Below, one piece after another: positions 25,300 to 38,380 of a stretch of DNA of 64,000 nucleotides. The position numbers and the translations under genes are program-made. The notes beneath the pieces were generated by a model. That model was not told where the DNA came from and made no database searches. It saw only the letters and a program-made list of their open reading frames with translations. Within the stretch, counting starts at the first letter, position 1; each line of letters opens with the position of its first letter. This DNA comes from Bugula neritina. Taxonomy: Eukaryota > Bryozoa > Gymnolaemata > Cheilostomatida > Bugulidae. Where the stretch lies: the NCBI GenBank assembly GCA_964035545.1, contig OZ037765.1, positions 32,735,004 through 32,799,003 on the forward strand, read 5' to 3'.

Positions 25300-28200
25300 T
25301 TAATAGCAGTGACTACTTACAGTAACAGTGTTCAGTTCTTCCATCACTTTGTCAACACAGTGCTTCATAAACACGTACTACAATTACATAATACATTAGT
25401 ATACACAACAAAATATGTACAATCTAAGTGTGCACATTAATTCACCAGTGCACACAATATACCAACATGTATAAGAGTTTTAACACTCCAAGGGTTGAGC
25501 TACAGTTATCTTTTGAGAAAAAAAACATTACACTAAGGTAAAGTGCTTACATGGTATTCAGTTTGATTCAAGAGATGTAATAAATAGATGTGCTACCTAT
25601 ATTATATTACATAATATACATATTACATAATATACATTATATCATATCATTTAACATAATATAATACATTATTATATTAGTTAACATACATTGTATCATA
25701 TTACTCAATATATATTACATAAGAATATTATATAATTTATATTATAATATTCTAGAACTTATATTATATAACTGCATATTATATTATTGTATCATATAAC
25801 TGTGGGTACTACATTACATTATATAACTATACATAAAACACCATGTAGAATAGGAACTAACGTGAGGTGTATAAACTTTGATGGTTCTTGGTTTTTTCCC
25901 TTCTCTCTCATATTCAAAATAGAAACAAGAAAGCTCATGGTTCACGTCGTACGAAACCACACTCAACCACTGAAAGTCTATGACATTTCCCTGCAAGTGT
26001 CACACAATGATATGATAGAAAACTATGATGTATCAGACTCATATATGTCATGTGACTCAGCTTAAAATCTGCTGACAGCTTAGATATCGTTATTATATTA
26101 GAGAGCACATCATTTATAGAAGTTGTTCATCATAGAGCAAAAATACATTATACTAGTTATTAAATTGAATTGTCAATGAAATAACCTTATCAAATTTAAT
26201 CATCTTTCGATTATTATTAAAATTAGGTAGTTACTTTTAATGATTAAAAAAATATTTAATTAAAATGAAACCCTGTTCTACATCCACCACTGGCAGTGGT
26301 GCAGTATCTAAATCCACCACTTAATAAACACACACCTCCAGCACTCCGTGGTCGTCACAGGCATGTAGTTTGAGGTTTTTGATACCGACGGACACGATGA
26401 CGAATCCATCTTTTCTCGCGTCACATTTACAGAACGGGAAGGTTATGGAGCCGTAGCCAGGCAACTTTCTCACTGCCTTCAGATACTACAATACCACAAC
26501 AGGAAGTTATACAACAGGAAGTGACTCACCAACTCAAGTGACAGGAAACAGAAATTATACTTTGAATGAAAACAAGATATTTCTAAGCAGTAAGCTAATT
26601 TTCTAAATTGGGTTGACCCTGTTGTTACAAGGAGTTGTGAAAGAGTGCTAGGAGCACTGGCCTAGTAAGTGTCAGGTGCTAGGGCTATTAGTGATGTCAG
26701 GAAGGGCATTTGATCTTTAACACTTCTGTGTATAAATAAAAACCCCAAACCATATTTTAGCATGATCAGAATCACAGCACTTAGTTGAGTTAAAAACCTC
26801 AGGTGTTGTCATGATGACTTTTAATAAACATCAGTTTATCATCATAGGGACATTACAAGTCCTGCATTTCTACCTGACACCTTGCATGTACTGTTTAATA
26901 AATTCTACTATCCACAGTAATGACTAGAGCAGGTGACTAGATGCAAATTGATGCCCTGTGGTGATAATAGTAACTACTAATACCTTAGACACTATTATTA
27001 CAGAGTTCCAAATATGTATGAAGTAGAGAAATTTATGTTTAAATAACAGTAGACACAGTATCATTTATACAGAGTATAGTGTAGAGATATCTCTATACTA
27101 TACTCTGTTTAATAGTATAGAGAGATATTATACAGAGTATAGTACAGAGATATACTATTAAACAGAGTATAGTATAGAGATATACTATTAAACAGAGTAA
27201 TCTGTGGCCAAACCTGTATCTGTTTCTGTGGATCTCCCTTAGCCGTGTCTCTGAGTGTCTTCAGCTCAAAGTCATGCTCTTCTATAGTAATGAACCCTCT
27301 AGATATGGCATCCGACGCCTAGAACACAGGCTATACTTAGTGAGATGTGACACACTGTATTGGCTATTTGGTGTAAACTACTCCAACCAGTAGTTTGGAG
27401 GTGTGGCTGAACGTTGACAACGAGTACTAGAGGAATACCTTAGTTAATACTAGAGGAACACCTTAGTTAATACTAGAGGAATACCTTAGTTAATACTAGA
27501 GGAATACTTTAGTTAATACTAGAGGAATACCTTAGTTACTACTAGAGGAATACTTTAGTTAATACCAGAGGAACACCTTAGTTAATACTAGAGGAATACC
27601 TTAGTTAATACTAGAGGAATACTTAGTTAATACTAGAGGAATACCTTAGTTAATACTAGAGGAATACCTTAGTTATTACTAGAGGAATACCTTAGTTAAT
27701 ACTAGAGGAATACCTCAGTTAATACTAGAGGAATACTTTAAGTAATACTAGAGGAACACCTTAGTTAATACTAGAGGAATACCTTAGTTAATACTAGAGG
27801 AATACTTTAGTTAATACTAGAGGAATACCTTAGTTACTACTAGAGGAATACTTTAGTTAATACCAGAGGAACACCTTAGTTAATACTAGAGGAATACCTT
27901 AGTTAATACTAGAGGAACACCTTAGTTAATACTAGAGGAATACGTTAGTTAATACTAGAGGAACACCTTAGTTAATACTAGAGGAACACCTTAGTTAATA
28001 CTAGAGGAATACCTTAGTTAATACTAGAGGAATACCTTAGTTAATACTAGAGGAATACCTTAGTTAATACTAGAGGAACACCTTAGTTAATACTAGAGGA
28101 ATACCTCAGTTAATACTAGAGGAATACCTTAGTTAATACTAGAGGAATACCTTAGTTAATACTAGAGGAATACCTTAGTTAATACTAGAGGAATACCTTA

Positions 28201-31200
28201 GTTAATACTAGAGGAATACCTTAGTTAATACTAGAGGAATACCTTAGTTAATACTAGAGGAATACCTTAGTTAATACTAGAGGAATACCTTAGTTAATAC
28301 TAGAGGAATACTTTAGTTAATACTAGAGGAATACCTTAGTTAATACTAGAGGAATACCTTAGTTAATACTAGAGGAATACCTCAGTTAATACTAGAGGAA
28401 CACCTTAGTTAATACTAGAGGAATACCTTAGTTAATACTAGAGGAATACCTCAGTTAATACTAGAGGAACACTTTAGTTAATACTAGAGGAATACCTTAG
28501 TTAATACTAGAGGAATACCTTAGTTAATACTAGAGGAATACCTTAGTTAATACTAGAGGAATACCTTAGTTAATACTAGAGGAATACCTTAGTTAATACT
28601 AGAGGAACACCTTAGTTAATACTAGAGTAACACTTTAGTTAATACTAGAGGAACACTTTAGTTAATACTAGAGGAACACTTTAGTTAATACTAGAGGAAT
28701 ACCTTAGTTAATACTAGAGGAATACCTTAGTTAATACTAGAGGAATACGTTAGTTAATACTAGAGGAACACTTTAGTTAATACTAGAGGAACACCTTAGT
28801 TAATACTAGAGGAATACCTTAGTTAATACTAGAGGAATACCTTAGTTAATACTAGAGGAATACCTTAGTTAATACTAGAGGAATACTTTAGTTAATACTA
28901 GAGGAATACCTTAGTTAATACTAGAGGAATACCTTAGTTAATACTAGAGGAATACTTTAGTTAATACTACAGGAATACCTTAGTTAATACTAGAGGAATA
29001 CCTTAGTTAATACTAGAGGAATACCTTAGTTAATACTAGAGTAACACTTTAGTTAATACTAGAGGAACACTTTAGTTAATACTAGAGGAACACCTTAGTT
29101 ACTACTAGAGGAATACCTTAGTTAATACTAGAGGAATACCTTAGTTAATACTAGAGGAATACCTTAGTTAATACTAGAGGAATACCTTAGTTAATACTAG
29201 AGGAATACCTTAGTTAATACTAGAGGAACACTTTAGTTAATACTAGAGGAATACTTTAGTTAATACTAGAGTAACACTTTAGTTAATACTAGAGGAATAC
29301 TTTAGTTAATACTAGAGGAACACTTTAGTTAATACTAGAGGAACACTTTAGTTAATACTAGAGGAATACCTTAGTTAATACTAGAGGAATACCTTAGTTA
29401 ATACTAGAGGAATACCTTAGTTAATACTAGAGGAATACCTTAGTTAATACTAGAGGAATACCTTAGTTAATACTAGAGGAATACCTTAGTTAATACTAGA
29501 GGAATACTTTAGTTAATACTAGAGGAATACTTTAGTTAATACTAGAGGAACACCTTAGTTAATACTGGAGGAATACCTTAGTTAATACTGGAGGAATACC
29601 TTAGTTAATACTAGAGGAATACCTTAGTTAATACTAGAGGAATACCTTAGTTAATACTAGAGGAACACTTTAGTTAATACTAGAGGAACACCTTAGTTAA
29701 TACTAGAGGAATACCTTAGTTAATACTAGAGGAACACCTTAGTTAATACTAGAGGAATACCTTAGGTAATACTGGAGGAATACCTTAGTTAATACTAGAG
29801 GAATACCTTAGTTAATACTAGAGGAATACCTTAGTTAATACTAGAGGAATACCTTAGTTAATACTAGAGGAATACCTTAGTTAATACTAGAGGAATACTT
29901 TAGTTAATACTAGAGGAATACCTTAGTTAATACTAGAGGAACACTTTAGTTAATACTGACCCATATTAGCAGTAATTACCCTCAAAGAATGAATATATGC
30001 ACAGATCCCAATTTATTCACCTTGAAGGTAACACAAAGTTTTACTGATTGTTAGTATTAAATAAAAGTAGACATCACACGACTTTTACCAACTAGTTGCA
30101 GTTTTTCGTAAACACAGACATACAATATACACTATAGGTTTGACCACAATACCCAGCTATGTTTAACAGTCAGCTTAGGAGTTGTCTTTGAGAACAAATA
30201 AATTTGCATTAGAAACATAAATTACAACAAAAAAATTAACCCGTTACACTATAAGTTTTGTTATACAATAATATAACTCAAGCAATATCAAATAATAAGA
30301 TGTATTTCGTGTTGAATGATTACAACTCATAATGCCACGCAGCAATACTATATAAAGTTCTTGTTAGATCATGCATAAATCTTAATAAGTTAAAATATTA
30401 TTAGTTTTTAGCAATGTGCAACGTCGCTTAAAAAGAAGATAACTTCGAATAGAAAAAAGAAACATAATATACTAAAACCGCTGCCTATTATACAGTACGA
30501 CAGCAGCAGCACGCATCTCGTCACAGGCAATAGCCGACACCACTCCTACCTCCCAGAATATGTAGTTCAAGGCCGTATCGTCATGACATAACTGAGACTC
30601 CAGTTTCGTGTTGAACAGCCAACGCTTCATGGCAATGCAGGTGACTTCCCCATTCTTGTAGTTGTCTATATATACTTCGTGTACTTTCTCGCTCGGTGCC
30701 AACAGACGAACTAAATTAGGAAAAAAACATACAGCATTTTATTATTAGTACAATTATCATAATAATAAAGTTATTATAATAATATTTTATTCTGACCACA
30801 CTGTATGACACTCCATATTGGTTATTGGCTCCATTAAACTAATTAATATTTATTTTAGTATCATTTTTACAATAATAGAAGTGTAAAGAGGTGAAATTTA
30901 ATTTGACAATCAACTTAAAATTTGAGAAAAACACAGCCTATAAAACTTTATGCCACCTAGGGCTTTTTAGATGTCAAGATAAGTCATGCGACATATGAAT
31001 TCTAACCAAAGCAGATCTTTTGCACTGCAATAAATATTCTAAAATAGAGTCTAACAATATGTCTGAAAATAGGTACCATTTAAAAATCATTTACTGTACA
31101 AGACACACCAAAATGACAGTTTTGGCGTTCTTAATCACAAAGTGTATTTGGCTAAAGGAGACATAATTGGCGGAAAATTCAAGTTCTCTAACAATATAAC

Positions 31201-34200
31201 AACGTGTAAATGACAGAAAACCCCTACACATTTGATTGATTCATCAAATCACGTCCGAAACTTGCTAAAGCAAAATTGTAATTCATCATAACTATAATCC
31301 CTTATGAGAAATTTTGACACTGCTATGTCCAACATATCAATACAAACTTCCCAATATCCTTCCTTTAATTTCCTTATCCTAATCTTTACCTGCATAGGCA
31401 CATAGAGAACGAATGTGGAATAAGGTAAGTGGGTGACTGAGTGAGCTAAGAGTAACAATATTATAAATGCTGACGGAAAGACTGAGGAAAGATGACTCAC
31501 TAAAGTTGTTCTCCAGCATCTGAAAAAGACTGAAGGCCATGGCGGTCTCCTCGGATATCTCCATCTTCTTCACCAGCTGCTCGTAGGCGTGCTGGGTGCT
31601 GCCGTGACGAGGTATGCAGACGGTGCAGATGCTTCTGTCCGGCAGCTGTATTCGCATCTCCACTTCGGTGCTTGCGCTGTCGGGGGCAGCGTGAGCTAAC
31701 AGCTGCTTGGTGTGAGCCTGTGCGTCGCTCTACAGCATACCCGAGTACTAACTGACACATTAGAGTACTGAATGACACTTTAGAGTACTAACTGACACAT
31801 TTAGGTACTGACTGACACAATATTTTCAAAATTTCTACAGAAACTTCACTCTAGCTGGTGAATGCATATTGACAAGCCTTGATTCAGTCACTTTTCGACA
31901 ATCAATATAAACTTGTAGTACAGAAATTCAATAAAAAAGTCAATCAATTAACCGTTCAAATTAATAACATAAATAATTGACATGTTAGATGGCCATCTTA
32001 CATGCTTTGAATTTTCTGAGTGGTTATTTTCTTCTTCCATCTCCGGATAGAGGAATTCTTGCATTATGTTGTGCTCGGCTATGACCTTGACAGCTGAGAC
32101 TGAAAACCCCGCAGACATACATTAGTATAGTACATAGTACATAGTAGTAGTAGAGTAAAGAGTAGTAGAGTAGAGTGTAGTAGAGTAGAGAGTAGTAGAG
32201 TAGAGGGTAGTAGAGTACAGAGTAGTAGAGTAGAGAGTAGTAGAGTACAGAGTAGTAGATAGTAGAGAGTAGTAGATAGTAGAGAGTAGTAGATAGTAGA
32301 TAGTAGAGTAGAGGGTAGTAGAGTACAGAGTAGTAGAGTAGAGAGTAGTAGAGTAGAGAGTAGTAGAGTAGAGAGTAGTAGAGTAGAGAGTAGTAGAGTA
32401 CAGAGTAGTAGACAGTAGAGCAGTAGAGTAGTAGTATGTTGATATAAAGTATATCCACCTTTTTCTATGTAGGTTTCAAGGCCCCTCCGTCTGTTGTCCA
32501 GCTTTTGCTCCGACAGCGAAAACGGCCATTTCCCCGGCAGCTTAGGGAAAGGATAATCTATAAAGTGCCTCTTCAGAGCGTTGTGTAGGTCAACAAACTG
32601 ACTGTATCTCTTGGAGCAAATCAGCTTCCCGGACATATAGATGTTGAAAACCTGAAGTAATGCAGTATTCTATTGGTTAAATGCGACACAGCAGTTTAAT
32701 GCTGGTTGAATACTAAACAGTATATGTAACACAATATTCTATTGGTTAGATACAACACAGCATTGTATTGGTTGCATTAGAATGAAAAATTGTTTTATTC
32801 AAAAGGGCTACATAAAAATGTGAAAATACTTCAGTTCAGTTATTGTCCCCGCATTGACAGAATAAGTGTTGCAGATGGCTGACAGCATCATCCCTACTAG
32901 GGTGCTGACTCAAAGCTGACACTCACTATGTATGTTTCCTCAGTTGTTTCTATGGTGCGGTAGTCGGGTATAGAGATGGGTAGAGTCTTCCTCTCGGTGT
33001 AGTCGTAGTCAATATCCGGGTAGTCATCGCTAGCGTTGGAAACTTGTGACAAGGAGGTAGAAACAGGCTCTGTTGGTACAGCTATCACTGTAACAGTATG
33101 ACATCATATCTCTATATGACATCATATCTCTATATGACATCATATCTCTATATGACATCATATCTCTATATGACATCATATCTCTATATGACATCATATC
33201 TCTATATGACATCACATCTCTATATGACATCATATCTCTATAGGCACCAGACATGGATCTGGAGATGAGTTTAATATAACCATAGAAAGGTTAAAGTATT
33301 CCGCTACCTGAACAGGACTAAGCAGAGATAGGTGAGAATAGAAAGGTAAAATATAATATACACAGCATAAAAAGGCAAAATATAGAATTATGTAAACATA
33401 GAAAGGAATTATATTGAAATGTCATCTATTGAGAGGCAAAGTCTAGATTCACACAGTATAGAAGTACAGAGTAGGAAAATACCAACTGTAGAAAGGAAAG
33501 ATAAGTAGACAGAACATAAAATGGGCAAAGTATAGAAATGAAGTGTAGAAAGGTATGCTGTAGAAATTCTATGTAGAGAAAGACAAAACATAGAAATGTT
33601 AAAATCTTGGCTACAAAGTATCAAAAGATAATGGACATGGAAATGGTTGAATGGATTTTGAGAAACGACCTTTTCACTCCCTGTTAGTTAACCAACTCAG
33701 ACTTTTACTAGAGCAAGTAGTTCATTAGAATGCTAGAGGCTGAGTCATTCTATTTAATGACAGGACTGTCCAACAGGCAGCCCCAGGGCTGGATGTCCCC
33801 CCCCCCCTACATTTATGTGGCCCTTAAAGGCATAAAGCTAATATTAGTGTTCACACATATACATGAATTAGAGTGAAAAACCTCCTTTTAAATGTCTTTT
33901 TTTTACACATGCTACAAAAGATGCAGCCTGTAGTAACTATTGGGACTTAATTGCATAATGATTCATGAGAATTTAGAATAAAATAATTTAAAAGATTTTG
34001 ATGCTGTGGCTCTGAGCTCAAACCAAAGTTTACGATGTGCCCTCACCATGGAATATTCTCTTTTAGTGGCTCTCCGTCTAAAAAAACGGAGGGCTAGAAG
34101 TGACTAGAGTGTGACTTGCAGTCTGAAGGCTTCACAGCCACTACTGGAAGTATTGGAATGGGAAGTTAGACATTGTGATTGATCTTAGCTGCGGGAGGAA

Positions 34201-36433
34201 AAAAAGTACTGAATGCTGTAGCTTTTGTTGATTGTACAATCAGCACAATCAGCTAATCTTAGCACAACCATATTATAAAGGTATTACAGCAGAAGACACA
34301 GTGATTAATTTCACAGTAACATCCATGCAGTGTAATTCTAATGATAATGTAAAAAGTGCAATAAACAACATTTTACTGGAAATATCTAAAGAGCATCATT
34401 TATGTTCACAAAAAGCATTCATTAGAAAATATTCTCTTTAACCTTGCATAACATATATCTTCTGTATACACTATCATTACACTAGCAGGTAGAATGCCAA
34501 GCTTTGCAATGAGATAAAGAAGTGGCAGGAGTAGTTAGTGAACACACAGCCCTTTACGTATCAGATATGACACATGATAAGGGAGAGTGATGGAGTCTAA
34601 TTGATACATAGCTGTTACAGGAAGGTATAGTACAGTGCTGACAGCTGGCAGCTTTAGGTCAACAAGTATGAATTCCTTCTGACACAAAAAGTAGACAGCT
34701 AAGTGTCAGGGTGTGTGAAGGTATCAGTCAGACTTGTGTCTTAGGGTATCAGATGCTTTTAACCAGAAAGCTGTAAATTTACTGAATTAACTCGGTATAA
34801 AGATAATATGCCTATTATAAAACCTTTTTCAAAAATTAGGCAAGCAGAGACTAAGAAGGCTTGTAAAAGTTTAACGAGAACTTGTGAATGTTTCTTGTCC
34901 TTTTATATCTATGCATTGAATAGAATGAGTAGAGCTCAAAATTTCTTATACGACAAGGGAGTAGGTGACCTCAAAATTTGAGGGAAATAAGTTCAAGCAA
35001 CTTTACTTCTCAGATAAGAGGTCATTTATCAGACCAATGAACACGATTGGTTACTGCCAGTTTGTAAAGTACCTGATTGGACACCCTTGAGCCAATAAGA
35101 CAACAGCATACATGTGCAAAAATCTTTAGGAGCACAAACAGAAAGACTTCGACTGAATAGCATGATTAGAACAAACTATTTTTCAACAGGCAACCGACTG
35201 TTAGCTAACGCAAACTAGCTTGGTCTACATAAATACTTCTATGTCACTAGCATAACTAATTAACTGGATTGAGTGAGTAACTCTGATGACAGAGGAAAGA
35301 AATCGCACAAAAGTTCCACAAGCATACAAATAGAATAAAGATGAGCAAAACAAATAACTAAAATAACAAAAACAGTGACAATATGTACAAGACACAGACT
35401 GAGTAATACATGAGGAATGAGCAGGTTTTTACCTGATAACGACAACTTGTCTCCCCCTGATCTTATTAAATCCACCACTTGTTTATGAGTAGCACCTTCC
35501 ACATCCACTCCATTACTGTGTACAAATAATTTTGTTATAAAAAATCCTTTTGAACATATGATAATGAGATTTTATACAAATTTAATTAATTTTCATTCTA
35601 TCAATCAGTTTCACAAGGTGACAAATATTAGTAACAAGTAGAGAATATACTGCATAATATACTGTCTTTCAAGTTCTTTTAGCCTTATTTTTAAAGTTAC
35701 ATCAATGACTCATTGGTTAATAAGTAAACATTTAGTTATTATTAGTGGGGGAGACTACAAATTCATCACAAAATTTGGCTGTAGATGTTATTTACAACTG
35801 ATGAAAGAAGATTCGGCTTCAAGTCCAAATGACTCATACTAGTCACAGCTAGCTATTAGAATGTACTTTTTAAATTTTGAGAATTAATTTCAACTCAACT
35901 GTAACCTAATTATTCATAACAGTATGTATTATATTATAAAATAGGCTAGTTTTAAATACAATAGCCTGAATATACAACCATCAACCATAATAATTTTCTT
36001 CCAATCATATTTAAACACAACTTGCCAAATATCAATTAATTGAAATAGATAGAATAATTAATTAAATTAATTTTTGAAAATTATTTTAACCAATTTAAAC
36101 AGATGCGACAGCTTATTCTCAAACAGTACAACAACAAAATATATAGAAATTTCATACTCACACGGCAAGAATTCTGTCACCAACAATAATGCCTGCCTTT
36201 TCAGCAGCTCCACCTTTCAACACGGCACTAACATGTTGCAGAGGTGCATAAAGCTCTCCATTGATACTCTTCATTTGCCCTCCTTCTGTAACTTGGCCAC
36301 GCACGTTGAACCCAAAACCAGTTTCTATTTTCTCAACGATGACATTTCTGGGTCCAGACGGCACTTGAGAACCGTTTGCGTCACCTGAACCGTCAAATCC
36401 CTCTTGATCTTCCTGGTCATCAATATCAGCCAT
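25300..36433 (-). CDS. SNX27: SNX27, sorting nexin 27 (PDZ-PX-FERM-like)
   Basis: Eleven coding exons (minus): 36162-36433, 35433-35515, 32927-33087, 32459-32651, 32002-32099, 31501-31729, 30550-30710, 27214-27318, 26336-26485, 25862-25990, 25300-25377. About 552 aa; human is 541. The PDZ domain has [13 protein letters not shown] and [18 protein letters not shown]. The PX domain has [14 protein letters not shown] and [20 protein letters not shown]; the basic KRY site fits PI3P binding. The C-terminal FERM-like module carries [18 protein letters not shown] and [21 protein letters not shown]27 recycles PDZ-ligand receptors from endosomes with retromer and WASH. I start at MADIDD, as in other SNX27 proteins; an in-frame ATG also lies at 36466. 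The 3' end is unsure: exon 11 holds a good GTAAGT donor, and reading through it stops after 6 more codons at 25300. Confidence 0.9.
25585..25800. repeat. AT-rich degenerate repeat (ATTATATTACATAATATA)
   Basis: Imperfect copies of an AT-only motif resembling ATTACATAATATACATTA, in the SNX27 intron between exons 10 and 11. Much of it is self-complementary. Confidence 0.6.
26640..26725 (+). mobile_element. Eroded SINE fragment
   Basis: Contains GGCCTAGTAAGTGTCAGG and TTAGTGATGTCAGGAAGGGC, weakly matching the head and body of the SINE copies at 14044 and 23150. It appears to have lost the B-box segment. Confidence 0.35.
27069..27192. repeat. Palindromic AT-rich repeat beside SNX27 exon 8
   Basis: 27069-27108 is a 40-bp near-perfect palindrome (half-site ACAGAGTATAGTGTAGAGAT). 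It is followed by further copies of the half-site ACAGAGTATAGTATAGAGAT with a TACTATTAA spacer. It ends about 20 bp before the 3' boundary of exon 8. Confidence 0.75.
27424..29957. repeat. 2.5-kb, 23-bp minisatellite in an SNX27 intron
   Basis: About 110 head-to-tail copies of a 23-bp unit (AATACTAGAGGAATACCTTA plus GTT). The main variants are GAATA/GAACA, CCTTAG/CTTTAG, CCTCAG and AGAGTAACAC. A variant string with rare units (GTTACTACT, then TAATACCAG) occurs at 27535 and again 298 bp later, revealing a higher-order duplication of 13 units. The array fills most of the intron between exons 7 and 8. Confidence 0.97.
32118..32440. repeat. 15-bp AGTAGTAGAGTAGAG minisatellite in an SNX27 intron
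   Basis: GTAGTAGAGTAGAGA-type units (about 15 bp) mixed with TAGATAGTAGA variants fill the intron between the PX exon and the next exon. They reach to within about 20 bp of the donor and the acceptor. The long Leu/Tyr-rich open frames here are products of the repeat. Confidence 0.92.
33094..33244. repeat. 18-bp minisatellite (TATATGACATCATATCTC)
   Basis: Eight near-identical copies of the 18-bp unit TATATGACATCATATCTC, starting 7 bp beyond the acceptor side of SNX27 exon 3. TGACATCA resembles a CRE/AP-1 core within each unit, with no evidence of function. Confidence 0.93.
33761..34060. mobile_element. hAT-like nonautonomous element, copy A
   Basis: Begins with CAGGACTGTCCAACAGGCAG, a typical hAT-type terminal sequence. 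It shares with 49965-50259 a poly-C tract followed by TACATTTATGTG, ATGAATTAGAGTG and CATAATGATTCAT. The right terminal repeat is not recognisable. It lies in SNX27 intron 2. Confidence 0.6.
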
Positions 36434-38380
36434 ATCTGTCTTGATCCCGGCTATGTTCAAGGTCACTTAACAGTGTTTGCTTAGAGTGAAACTTCAGAAT
36501 CTTAATAATCCTGTGGCTAAACTTCGAGTAAGAGTCAGTCTTGGGCTACACTTCAAATTACTACAAATATTAGCAAGTATATTACTAAATAAAAGAAGAT
36601 GTAACTAATAATATAAATATTACTAAAAGTAGTAAAGCTTCAGTTACTATTGACCCAAAACTAATTCAGAGTAAGTAAAACTAAATGCCCAATAGGTATA
36701 GCCCATTTGGCGGTTCAGTGAACAAAATTAATTTGTAATTAGAAATTAAAAGTTAGCCCTCATTACTTAAGCCTAATGACAAACATTGGCACGGACTCTT
36801 GGCTTTGTGTCTTACACTCACACCTAGTGTTACGTCCTAATTATTGGCCTTTGCACTCTTTGGCCTTGTTTTCGTATTCAGAGTGAAAGCAAAAATCAGT
36901 GTAAGTGTCACTATTATTATTAAAATTATCTCCAATATTGCAAGTGCATTAGTTTAACACCAGGCTTTGTCTGCAGCCTAATTTAGTAATTACTAATTGG
37001 GCTATAAACCTACAAAGTAAATAAAAGGTAAAAGTTATTACAAGTTTGAATTTATCCTACTTCCTTAAAGTTAAATTTAAATACTAGAGAGTAGACTGTA
37101 GAGCCAGAGGCAGAGTTGATACTAATACTTATACTGATAGCAGCTATCTTAAAGTTAAAGTTATTGTTAATCTTAGACTTAAAGTTAACAATAACTGTTA
37201 AGGCTACCTTAATACTAATACTAATAGTAAAACTAGAAGCAATATTATCATATCACTACTAGTACTACTTTTTGGCTTTTATACTTTTCACTTTATTGCT
37301 TCCAATACTTATACTACTACTGACACTGACAGTGACACTACCGCTACGGCTACCAGTACGGTGAGTACCAGTGTGAGTGTCACTGTCAGTGTACCAGTTT
37401 CAGTTTCGTGGCTTTCTATACCAACAGGCTGATGGAATAAAAACACAGTACAACAAACATTGATAAATAGAATACCATTCGTAAAAGATAAAGTCTTGCC
37501 AACTCAAACTTGATTTACTTTTGGCAACAACTACAGACTTGGAATAAAAGTTAACAAAATTACAATTATTGAATTTGATATGCTGTCTACTAGTGCCAGT
37601 GGGATTCTCCCTCAAAGTCAAGGACTAATTAATGTCACTTGTAGTGTAAATATTCTCATGTCAACGTTCGTTATATTATCGAAATCTTACTACAAAGTTA
37701 CTGCACGGAGGTCATTAAATACACAGTTTACAAGAAAAGACAACTAACACATTTTCAACACGGCCTACACCCATTTTGTTGCGATTGCTTTAGAAAAAAT
37801 TAGGTTAATATCTTATATTTTCTTCAAGCCACGATTTTTAGAAGACAAAAAAGTTTGAGCTACCATTTATTATTATTTGTGTATATTTACATCTTGCCAT
37901 GCACAAAGATCACATTTTATTGAGATATATACAATTTTATTTAAGCTATAGCATAGCAAAGGGTAATTAATATCAATATAATTGTTTAGGTAATTGAATA
38001 CTGAATAGACAATGTAAAATGTATACACTAAAAAAACTACGACTACAAACCAAATAGATAATCAGCATTACAGATAATCAGCATTACAGATAATCAGCAT
38101 TACAACAATGAAAGAATTCAACTAAACAATAATATTGTAATAATGTGTTACAATAACAAGTAATATACATGTATTATACACCATCAAGTGTTAGACTAGC
38201 ATATGATTCAAAAGGTCACCATGGATCTTATAAATCTTAGCTTTACTTCCAGACTTCTGCCACTATTTGTCAACTTCCTGTATCATTGACTAATTAAAAA
38301 TCTTTATAAACAAAGAATTATAGCTCAGGTACTGTTCCAATGTTCCAAGAGAATTCCCCAAATCGCAGAGTAAATGCAAA
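36434..38380. promoter_or_regulatory. SNX27 upstream region and SMARCE1 3' flank
   Basis: 36434-37430 is the SNX27 5' flank and is dominated by cryptically simple words (TAATACTAATAC, AAAGTTAAAGTTA). It includes an inverted repeat at 37319-37393, with CACTGACAGTGACACT against AGTGTCACTGTCAGTG. 37620-38380 is the SMARCE1 3' flank. An AATAAA on minus lies at 37916-37921. Three copies of AGATAATCAGCATTAC are at 38057-38104. No additional gene was seen. Confidence 0.45.

Noticed and set aside
27424-29957. Possible CRISPR array (regular short repeats)
   Set aside because: Units are directly contiguous with no unique spacers, and the host is an animal; it is an intronic minisatellite.
32024-32636. 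Leu/Tyr/Ser-rich frames of 144 and 185 aa on minus
   Set aside because: Their repeated parts are an intronic AGTAGTAGAGTAGAG minisatellite. Only the ends belong to SNX27 exons.
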